From contig JAJZQR010000182.1 in the NCBI GenBank assembly GCA_021806765.1, forward strand, positions 1 through 10,393: DNA of 10,393 nucleotides, written 5' to 3'. This document shows, piece after piece, positions 1 through 5,750 of this stretch. Source of the stretch: Chloroflexota bacterium (lineage in GTDB: Bacteria; Chloroflexota; UBA6077). The position numbers and the translations under genes are program-made. Within the stretch, counting starts at the first letter, position 1. Every line of letters begins with the position of its first letter. The notes beneath the pieces are model-generated. The model worked only from the letters and a program-made list of their open reading frames with translations, ran no database searches and was not told the origin of the DNA.

Positions 1-1
1 G

Positions 2-646
2 GCCAAGCAGTACTCCCGCCACGCCCACAAGACCTGGATCATCCACGGCGGCTTCAACCCCAGGCTGTTCTATCCCAGGCAGGTGCCAAGACAGCGCAAG
101 GCCATCTTCGCCGGGCGGCTGATCCCATTCAAGGGCATCAACTACCTGGTGGAGGGGGTCGACCCGGACATCGAGCTGCACCTGATCGGAAGGGCCTACC
201 ATCCGGAGTACTACGACCTGCTGCAGCAGCTGGCCCATGGCAAGCGGATCACCTTCCAGACGGCCCTGAACCAGGAGGAGCTGGCGATGGAGTACTCCTC
301 GGCCATGGTGAACGTGCTGCCCTCCGTCTACGTCGACTACTACGGAACGCATCACAAGAAATCTGAGATCCTGGGGCTGGTGCTGCTGGAGGCGATGGCC
401 TGCGGCGCGCCGGTGCTGGTCACCCGGGTGGGGGGCATGCCGGAGTTGGTCCCCGAGGGAAAGGTCGGGTTCATCGTGCCTCCCAACGACCCGCGGGCGC
501 TGGGAGAGAGGATTCGCTACCTCCACGACAATCCGGAGGTCGTCGCGCGCATGGGGCAGGCAGCCCGGGAGCACGCGATGGATCACTTCACCTGGGATAG
601 GGTGGCCCAGAACTGCCTCGAAGCCTACGAGGAGATGGGCCGGTAG
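2..646 (+). CDS. GT4-type glycosyltransferase, 3' part (5' end outside window)
   Basis: Partial gene, open at the left edge in frame 2 and ending at TAG 644-646; 214 residues are visible. This is the C-terminal, donor-binding half of a GT-B retaining glycosyltransferase of the GT4 (Glycos_transf_1) family, which transfers a sugar from a nucleotide-sugar in the cytoplasm. The visible part opens with the linker strand (IIHGGFNPRLFYP), followed by the start of the C-terminal Rossmann domain (FAGRLIPFKG, with the usual basic residue Lys44 of the visible part). Then comes the EX7E element ending in LGLVLLEAMACGAPVL (Glu122 and Glu130), followed by GGMPELV and GFIVPPNDP, and the closing helix. A GTG at 83 could be taken as a start, but the reading frame and homology clearly run through it to the window edge. 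Its 3' end overlaps the convergent methyltransferase gene by 22 bp. Acceptor and donor sugar cannot be told. Confidence 0.93.
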   Translation, partial: AKQYSRHAHKTWIIHGGFNPRLFYPRQVPRQRKAIFAGRLIPFKGINYLVEGVDPDIELHLIGRAYHPEYYDLLQQLAHGKRITFQTALNQEELAMEYSSAMVNVLPSVYVDYYGTHHKKSEILGLVLLEAMACGAPVLVTRVGGMPELVPEGKVGFIVPPNDPRALGERIRYLHDNPEVVARMGQAAREHAMDHFTWDRVAQNCLEAYEEMGR

Positions 647-1371
647 CCCCCCTCCATCCACTTCGGATCGAAGGACTCCAGTCGCTTCTCAGGGTACACG
701 AAGGCCGGGTCCTTCCGTGCGACGACGGTGATGCTGGCGCCGAGTCGCCTGGTGAGGGGGGCGGTGGCCGCCTGGAGCAGGGGGTTGACCATGACCAGGG
801 AGACGGACTCGACGACCTGGAAGCCCGCCCGCTCGACGGTGAAGGCGAAGGTGGCCGGCGTGAAGGCGTTGATGTGCTCCGAGGCCTCGAAGCCGAGGGG
901 ACGACCCAGCAGCCGCACCCCCCGCTGGACGAACCAGGGCGGGACGACCGGCACCTTGGCTATCAGCAGGCCATCGGGGCCCAGGGCCCGGTGGAGGCGG
1001 CTCAGCAGCAGGTGAGGCGCCACCAGGTGCTCCAGCAGGTTGGCACACCAGGCTGCTTCGAGGGACTCGGCCTCGAGGGGCAGGGAGTCCTCCACGTTGC
1101 AGTCCCGCACCTCCATGCCGAGGGAGAGGGCGAACCGGCGGCTCTTCTCGTTGGCGTCCAGCCCCAGGGAGCCCGGCCCGAAGTGGATCAGGTAGTGGCC
1201 GTAGCCGCACCCCACGTCCACCACCTTCTTCTCGCCGAGCCGGTACCTCTCCACGATCTGCAGGAAGGAGCGAGGAACGGTAGCGAAGAACTTGCGGTAG
1301 ATCCGCTCGTTCTCCTCCCGCCCGAAGCAGCCTCGGTCGACGACGCGCTGCCTTATCGCTGATAGGTCCAA
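625..1371 (-). CDS. Class I SAM-dependent methyltransferase
   Basis: 248 residues, stop TAG at 627-625. It transfers a methyl group from S-adenosylmethionine, most likely to a sugar or another glycan-related small molecule given the neighbours; the substrate is inferred from context only. The Rossmann-fold motifs are clear: motif I VVDVGCGYGHY at residues 50-60, the acidic ribose-binding residue Asp72 in LGLDAN, an acidic strand near residues 90-95, and the Methyltransf_11/23-like segment AAWCANLLEHL at 106-116 followed by LGPDGLLIAKVP. Start choice: TTG at 1371 is preceded by AGAGGG (1386-1381) with a 9-nt spacer, and no ATG, GTG or further TTG lies in frame between it and the upstream stop at 1410. 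It is the last gene of the minus-strand block, 77 bp after the GT4 gene, with a hairpin-forming repeat between them. The methyl donor and fold are secure, the target is not. Confidence 0.92.
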   Translation of the reverse strand: MDLSAIRQRVVDRGCFGREENERIYRKFFATVPRSFLQIVERYRLGEKKVVDVGCGYGHYLIHFGPGSLGLDANEKSRRFALSLGMEVRDCNVEDSLPLEAESLEAAWCANLLEHLVAPHLLLSRLHRALGPDGLLIAKVPVVPPWFVQRGVRLLGRPLGFEASEHINAFTPATFAFTVERAGFQVVESVSLVMVNPLLQAATAPLTRRLGASITVVARKDPAFVYPEKRLESFDPKWMEGGYRPISS

Positions 1372-1423
1372 CGTCCAAATCCCTCTGCGAGGGCAGAGCG
1401 GTGTGCTTCAGCCCTCACCCTGA

Positions 1424-1444
1424 CCCTCTCCCAAGGGGAGAGGG
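1424..1444. repeat. Perfect inverted repeat within a short intergenic repeat element (about 1411-1446)
   Basis: Between the GT4 gene and the methyltransferase gene, CCCTCTCCC (1424-1432) and GGGAGAGGG (1436-1444) form a perfect 9-bp stem with a 3-nt loop (AAG). The stem is flanked at 1411-1420 by GCCCTCACCC. From memory, elements with this CCCTCACCC...CCTCTCCC-loop-GGGAGAGGG layout recur in intergenic spaces of many GC-rich bacterial genomes, as REP-like repeats. It lies inside the presumed operon, so it could be an RNA-stabilising or attenuating hairpin. There is no U-run after it in the minus-strand RNA, so it is a poor intrinsic terminator. Confidence 0.7.
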
Positions 1445-1448
1445 GATT

Positions 1449-2561
1449 CTATTTCAGTGCCGCCTGGTAGTGCTCCATCAGCTTCGCGGCCGTCACGTCC
1501 CAGCTCATCAGCCGGGCTCGCTCGTACCCCGCGGTTCCCATCCGCTCCGCCATCTCGGGGTTCTCCAGCAATCGGACGATGGCCTGGGCCGCGGCTTCGG
1601 GCTGTCCCTGGGGGACCAGGAAGCCGGTCTCGCCGTCGACGATGGCTTCCTCGGCTCCGCAGCCGAGGCTGCCCACCACGGGCTTCCGGCAGGCATTGGC
1701 CTCGAGGTAGATCAGACCGAAGCCCTCGAACTGGGTCCCCAGCGTGAGGGGGGTCAGCATGAAGAGGGCGCAGCCCCGATAGAGCGCTATCAGCTGGTCG
1801 TCGGGGACCTGGCCCAGGAAGTGGACGCTACCGGCCACCCCCGTCTTTTGCGCCGACTCCAACAGCTGCTGGTGGAAGTCGTCGTCGTGGATCATCCCCA
1901 CGACGTAGTACTGCAGGTCGGGCGCCGCCTTCTTGGCCAGGGCGAAGGCCTCCAGGGAGACGCTGTATCCCTTCCTGGGCTTGATGGGCCCCACCGAGAG
2001 GAGGTAGCGACCCTGGGGAACCAGGGCGGGATCGGCGGAGGCCTGGAAGCGGTCGAAGTCGACCCCCTCGGGAACGACCAGGGTGGAGGCTCGGTTCACC
2101 TTCTCTCGCAACCGGCGCTCGGTGAAGCGGCTCACGCACAGCACCCCTCTGGCTCGCCGGTAGGCGTAGCGGAGCAGCAGGGCATCCCGCCGCCGAGTGA
2201 GGGGATAGACGGAATAGGTGCCGTGGGCCGTGATCAGCAGCGGCCTGCTGCCCGCCGTGAGGGCCGCCACCGGCGAGTAGGGCTCCGTGATGCAGTGGAC
2301 CACCTGGCAGCCCTGCACCAGGCGGGAGACCGATCTCCAGTTGGCAGCGGTGGTACTCAGCAGGCTGCGGGTCTCCCACAGGAACGAGGAGATGGAATGG
2401 TGATCCGGGTATTCCAGCAGATCCGGCTCGGTGCACAGCTTTTTCGGGGATAGGAGGCGCAGGTCCGCGCCGCGGCGCAGCAGCGCCCGTATCACCGCGA
2501 TAGAGTATCTACCCCAGCCATGTTTGTAGGAGAGCTCGTCGGTCAGAAGACAGATCTTCAC
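1449..2561 (-). CDS. GT4-type glycosyltransferase
   Basis: 370 residues from GTG 2561, the usual length for a complete GT4 family GT-B glycosyltransferase acting in the cytoplasm on a lipid-linked or other acceptor. The N-terminal domain begins at once with VKICLLTDELSYKHGWGRYS (Gly-rich loop at residues 15-17) and runs to about residue 165, including ITAHGTYS (110-117) and VLCVSRFTERRL (140-151). The hinge VPEGVDFDRF is at 163-172. The C-terminal domain shows LLSVGPIKPRKGY (187-199) with Lys197 in the donor-phosphate position, and EGFGLIYLEANA with the EX7E pair Glu279 and Glu287. The frame stays open to 2612 (TTG), but GTG 2561 fits the family N-terminus, has GAGGT (2571-2567) six bases upstream, and overlaps the stop of the upstream GT39-like gene as GTGA (2561-2558), a typical translational-coupling arrangement. 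Donor sugar unknown. Confidence 0.95.
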   Translation of the reverse strand: MKICLLTDELSYKHGWGRYSIAVIRALLRRGADLRLLSPKKLCTEPDLLEYPDHHSISSFLWETRSLLSTTAANWRSVSRLVQGCQVVHCITEPYSPVAALTAGSRPLLITAHGTYSVYPLTRRRDALLLRYAYRRARGVLCVSRFTERRLREKVNRASTLVVPEGVDFDRFQASADPALVPQGRYLLSVGPIKPRKGYSVSLEAFALAKKAAPDLQYYVVGMIHDDDFHQQLLESAQKTGVAGSVHFLGQVPDDQLIALYRGCALFMLTPLTLGTQFEGFGLIYLEANACRKPVVGSLGCGAEEAIVDGETGFLVPQGQPEAAAQAIVRLLENPEMAERMGTAGYERARLMSWDVTAAKLMEHYQAALK

Positions 2562-4348
2562 CGGGCTACCTCGTAGATCTCGATGGTGGGACCCGGCCGC
2601 TCCACCTTCCAAAGCTCGACCAAGGGATCCTCCATGTTGTTCAGCATGTCCGACGGGATGTAGCGGGCGTCCTGTCCGGGAGGGAAGCTGCGGAGCAGCC
2701 GGCCGTCGCGGGCCAGATACGCCTTGAGGGCCAGGTGGCCCTGGTGCTCAGACTTCCAGCGGAAGTCGGTTACCACGAAGTATCGGATCGGGTGGGTCGC
2801 CAGGTAGGGCGTCAGGTTGTCCACCTTGGGCGACGTATCCACCAGGTTCAATCTCACCAGTTGATAGGCGATCTCCCCCGCCGGGAGCCCCTTCTCCAGG
2901 ACCCACTGGTCGTGCGCCCCCAGGCTCCTCGGCTCGGCCTGCTGTTGGGCTCTCAGGGTGTCCAGGTCGGGGTTCAGGGGGGGCGGGTACGATTCTACCG
3001 CCACCTGGGACCCCGCCGGGAGGTTGCTCTCCATCCACTCCTTGGCGAGGGTTCGAGTGTCCGTCTGAGACAGCAGCCAATCGTAGCGCAAGGAGGGCAG
3101 GGAGACAAGGGAGATTGACATAAGCGCCATGGCGCCGACGACCAAGCCGGCCGTGCCGCCGTTCCCCAATTTCGCGTGGAGCCAGCCTCCAGCTCGAGCG
3201 GCCGCCAGTCCCGCCGGCAGAGCCCACACGACCACGGCCGGCAGCATGTAGCGCTGCTCCAGGCTGGGCGCCGTGGTGGCGAACATGAAGTAGTGGAAGA
3301 GGGGATAGGAGAGGACCAGGGGCGCCGTGGAGCGGAAACGCCGCACTGCCACGATGGCGCCGAGGATCCCCAGGAGGGTGATCGCAGGCTCGTAGGCCAG
3401 GATAGCCTCGCCGAAGAAGGTGAAGCCCTGCTTCTCCAGGAACTGCTGGAGGTAGCTGTCGTAGTGCCCCCGGATCTGTCCGCCGATGGAAGCCTCCCCG
3501 CTGGAGTGGAAGGCGACGAAGCGATCGAACTGCAGCAGGATGTAGGGGTTCAGGACGAAGAACACTGCCGACGCCAGCACCAGGGGCAGCAGCATCGGGA
3601 TGTGGGCACGCAGATCCAAGAGCGACTGCCCCCTTTTCCTGAGGTGCATCCCGTGGGCGACCAGGGGCAGCAGCATCAGCAGGAAGCCGTTGAAGGATGT
3701 GGCGGCCGTGAGCCCCACCAGGAGGCCCGAGAGCCAGTAGTCGCGACGGCGGCCCTTCTCGGCCAGGTCCATGGACACCCACAGGATCGTCAGGGTCAGG
3801 AAGCTGACGGGCACCCAATGGCGGGCCTGGTGCGACATCTGGACGTGCATGACGCTGGCGGCGATCAACGCGGCGGCCACGACTCCGGCCCAGCGCCCGT
3901 ACAGCCTCTTGCCCAGCAGATAGGCCAGGGGGATGGTGGTCGTCCCCACCAGGGCCACGGCGAGGCGAGGCAGCAGGTAGAAGAGGGTGGGATCGGTGAA
4001 GGCGAACTGCTGGAACTGAGCCATCGAGGAGAACAGCCTGGTGAGGAGTCCGACGACCAGCAGCCCCAGGTACTCGGCGGCGAAGAGATACATCAGGAGG
4101 GCCGGGTAGATGAACGTGGAGGGCTGGAGGCTTCGGGAAGCCCCCATGCGCAGTGCTCCGCCCACCATGGTGCTCTCGTCCGGCACGTACTGGTAGGGCA
4201 GCCCGTGGCCCAGGGCGTACAGCCTCAGCGCCGCACCGAATGCCGTGATGAGGACAACGGCCCCCATCACCAGGTGCTGGGTGCTGGATGCTGAGTGCTG
4301 AGAAGAGTTCAGGGTCCTGGGTTCAGGGTTCTGGGTCTGCAAAGGCAA
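2558..4348 (-). CDS. GT39/PMT-like GT-C membrane glycosyltransferase (divergent copy)
   Basis: 596 residues from TTG 4348. Multi-pass inner-membrane protein of the dolichyl-phosphate-mannose mannosyltransferase-like (GT39/PMT_2) class, expected to use a polyprenyl-phosphate sugar on the outer face. The GT-C signature acidic pair is Asp57-Glu58 (YVPDEST) just after the first membrane helix (about 30-47). Many hydrophobic helices follow up to about residue 420, then a soluble C-terminal domain (about 424-596) ending PGPTIEIYEV. It is a paralogue of the GT39-like gene at 5748-7856, but where that one has NSHYATND and STKYT this one has MSHQARHW (171-178) and ATSFN, so a conserved Asp and Lys are missing. 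Start uncertain: TTG 4348 has AGGACAGG upstream (4360-4353), whereas ATG 4267 (568 aa) lacks a Shine-Dalgarno but excludes 27 residues encoded by heptamer repeats. It lies 60 bp after the radical SAM gene and overlaps the next gene by 4 bp. Confidence 0.92.
   Translation of the reverse strand: MPLQTQNPEPRTLNSSQHSASSTQHLVMGAVVLITAFGAALRLYALGHGLPYQYVPDESTMVGGALRMGASRSLQPSTFIYPALLMYLFAAEYLGLLVVGLLTRLFSSMAQFQQFAFTDPTLFYLLPRLAVALVGTTTIPLAYLLGKRLYGRWAGVVAAALIAASVMHVQMSHQARHWVPVSFLTLTILWVSMDLAEKGRRRDYWLSGLLVGLTAATSFNGFLLMLLPLVAHGMHLRKRGQSLLDLRAHIPMLLPLVLASAVFFVLNPYILLQFDRFVAFHSSGEASIGGQIRGHYDSYLQQFLEKQGFTFFGEAILAYEPAITLLGILGAIVAVRRFRSTAPLVLSYPLFHYFMFATTAPSLEQRYMLPAVVVWALPAGLAAARAGGWLHAKLGNGGTAGLVVGAMALMSISLVSLPSLRYDWLLSQTDTRTLAKEWMESNLPAGSQVAVESYPPPLNPDLDTLRAQQQAEPRSLGAHDQWVLEKGLPAGEIAYQLVRLNLVDTSPKVDNLTPYLATHPIRYFVVTDFRWKSEHQGHLALKAYLARDGRLLRSFPPGQDARYIPSDMLNNMEDPLVELWKVERPGPTIEIYEVAR
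4274..4335. repeat. Two blocks of four tandem heptamers at the 5' end of the GT39-like gene
   Basis: On the plus strand, 4274-4301 is four degenerate heptamers in tandem: GTGCTGG, GTGCTGG, ATGCTGA, GTGCTGA. After a 6-bp spacer (GAAGAG, 4302-4307), 4308-4335 is another four heptamers: TTCAGGG, TCCTGGG, TTCAGGG, TTCTGGG. The second block is therefore also a 14-mer twice with one mismatch. Each block is exactly 28 bp. If the TTG at 4348 is used, the array is translated as a polar Ser/Gln/His/Thr/Pro-rich N-terminus; from memory such peptide strings turn up as translated intergenic repeats in GC-rich genomes. Confidence 0.8.
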
Positions 4349-4408
4349 ATCGCCTGTCCTTACTTACGCTCAGTCAGCAGCCCTGGGGAGTCCAGAGAGG
4401 CTCACGCC

Positions 4409-5578
4409 CTAAATGAAGGCTGCCTTGCAGCACCGCTTGCAGATGGGCAGCAGCCTCTTGTCCATCAGCAACCGGCGATAGCGCCGGTACTCCTCGGAGT
4501 TCCAGATCTCCTCGATGGGTTGCTCCAGCAGGTTGCCGAAGGGACGGCGGATCACCCCACAGTGGTGGACGTTCCCCAAGTGATCTAAACGAAAAGTCGG
4601 GCTGTCGGTAACCAGCTTGGCGCACACCAGGTGGAGATTCTCGGGAGCGGTCCCGTGGTAATAGTCCGACAGCTTCCGCGACCACACGTCGGGGCTGAAG
4701 ACGGGGTACACCCCCAGGCGTCGACCCTCCCTCTTGAGCGTGTCCAGGGCCTGGGCCAGCTCCTCGAAGCTGTACTCAAACTCCTCCCTCACGTTGGTGC
4801 AGATCTCGTAGCCGTCGGGCTCCCATCCCATCTCCTGTCGGAGGATCGCCTGGGTCTTCTCGACGTCGGCCTGGGTGTAGACCTCCTCGAAGATGTAGTG
4901 GACGAAGGGGATGCCCAGCTCCTTGCTCAGCCGCAAGATCGAGGTCAGGTCATCCAGGTTCTCCCGGAGGATCACGGAGTTGATGCTGACGCTGAAGTAG
5001 GGGAGTGTGTCCCGAATCGCCTTGACGGTCCTGGCGAAGGCGTAGGGGCGCCGCCGGATGGCGTTGTGGATCTGCTCGGCACCGTCGATGGAGAAGCCGA
5101 TCCAGTCGACGTTGTCGTAGCGGCGCAGCTTCTCGATCCCTTTGACGTCCAGGAGGGTGCCGTTGGTCATCAAGCTGGTGGGCACCTTTCGCTTCCAGAG
5201 GTAGTCCAGCAGCTCGTAGATGTCCTTCCGCATGAAGATCTCGCTGCCCACCAGCTTGGCGTCGGCCACGTTGACCCGATCGTAAACGGCGATCATCTGC
5301 TCGAGGGTCAACTCCTTGACGCCCGCTTCGTCCCCCCGGAAGTCCCCCTGGTAGCACATCTTGCAGGCCAGGTTGCAGCGAATGGTGGGCTCGTGGCCGA
5401 TGGAGAAGGGGGTGCCCGCCTCGACCTTCTGGCCGTCCTTCAGCAGCCGCTGGTATCGGGTGGAGAGGTAGCCCTGCCGCTTGCGGAACTGGTAGTCGGC
5501 GTAGGGTTGATATAGCCAGCCAAAGAGGGCAGGCCTGCCCGCTATGGCCCTCTTGGCGAATTGGGCGATGGTGCTCAG
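4409..5578 (-). CDS. Radical SAM protein with SPASM/twitch-type C-terminal domain
   Basis: 389 residues from a CTG start, stop TAG at 4411-4409. A cytoplasmic radical SAM enzyme that cleaves SAM at a [4Fe-4S] cluster to start radical chemistry; the substrate is unknown. The cluster motif CX3CX2C is at Cys68, Cys72 and Cys75 (RCNLACKMCYQ). Downstream come GSE (111-113) in place of the usual GGE, MTNGTLL (137-143) and FSIDG (162-166). The C-terminus carries Cys319, Cys340 (LGNVHHCG), then FGNLLEQPIEEIW and Cys380, Cys383 and Cys384 (ICKRCC), a pattern of SPASM/twitch domains that bind an auxiliary cluster. An ATG at 5359 would give a shorter protein but would cut off the first two cluster cysteines, so it cannot be the start. 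There is no ATG, GTG or TTG in frame upstream as far as the stop at 5629; CTG 5578 has AGGGGG (5592-5587) eight bases before it. First gene of a probable four-gene operon. Confidence 0.92.
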   Translation of the reverse strand: MSTIAQFAKRAIAGRPALFGWLYQPYADYQFRKRQGYLSTRYQRLLKDGQKVEAGTPFSIGHEPTIRCNLACKMCYQGDFRGDEAGVKELTLEQMIAVYDRVNVADAKLVGSEIFMRKDIYELLDYLWKRKVPTSLMTNGTLLDVKGIEKLRRYDNVDWIGFSIDGAEQIHNAIRRRPYAFARTVKAIRDTLPYFSVSINSVILRENLDDLTSILRLSKELGIPFVHYIFEEVYTQADVEKTQAILRQEMGWEPDGYEICTNVREEFEYSFEELAQALDTLKREGRRLGVYPVFSPDVWSRKLSDYYHGTAPENLHLVCAKLVTDSPTFRLDHLGNVHHCGVIRRPFGNLLEQPIEEIWNSEEYRRYRRLLMDKRLLPICKRCCKAAFI

Positions 5579-5601
5579 GTGAGTGTCCCCCTTCGCGCGG
5601 C

Positions 5602-5630
5602 AGTATCCGCAACGGGGCCGTGAAAGTCAA
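5602..5630 (-). promoter_or_regulatory. Sigma70-type promoter of the radical SAM operon
   Basis: On the minus strand, TTGACT (5630-5625, 5 of 6 to consensus) is followed after exactly 17 bp by GATACT (5607-5602, 4 of 6). Transcription would start near 5595, giving a leader of about 17 nt that contains the AGGGGG Shine-Dalgarno and leads straight into CTG 5578. The element lies in the 169-bp gap after the preceding gene's hairpin, which supports a separate transcription unit for the radical SAM, GT39, GT4 and methyltransferase genes. Confidence 0.62.
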
Positions 5631-5715
5631 GGCGAGACACCGCAACACTGCAACGGTTTCGACAACGAACCCGACACCTGGGAATGGGGCTTCGCGGGGG
5701 GGCCAGAGGTGAGAA

Positions 5716-5750
5716 TGACACAAAGCTGCTTCTCCGAGAGCTTTGCGTCA
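5716..5750 (-). terminator. Stop-codon hairpin, possible terminator of the GT39-like gene
   Basis: TGACACAAAGCT (5716-5727) and AGCTTTGCGTCA (5739-5750) pair around an 11-nt loop. In the minus-strand RNA this gives 12 pairs, one of them G-U, and the first three bases of the stem are the TGA stop codon of the GT39-like gene. After the stem comes a weakly U-rich AUUCUC, not a real U-tract, so it may stop transcription poorly or mainly protect the 3' end. Confidence 0.5.

Noticed and set aside
83..646. GT4 gene starting at GTG 83
   Set aside because: The same frame continues upstream to the window edge with a GT4-like linker sequence, so the gene is cut by the window rather than starting here.
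1401..2453. Plus-strand open frame opposite the GT4 gene
   Set aside because: Antisense shadow in GC-rich DNA; its start lies in the intergenic repeat and the translation has no recognisable motif, unlike the GT4 on the minus strand.
3176..4294. Long plus-strand open frame opposite the GT39-like gene
   Set aside because: Low-complexity Gln/Gly/Glu/His-rich translation with no family features; it is the antisense shadow of a clear membrane protein gene.
4274..4335. Heptamer array as a CRISPR-like array
   Set aside because: Units are 7 bp, directly adjacent and degenerate; there are no unique spacers and no cas genes.
4409..5359. Radical SAM gene starting at ATG 5359
   Set aside because: This start removes Cys68 and Cys72 of the CX3CX2C cluster motif, which are encoded just upstream in the same open frame.
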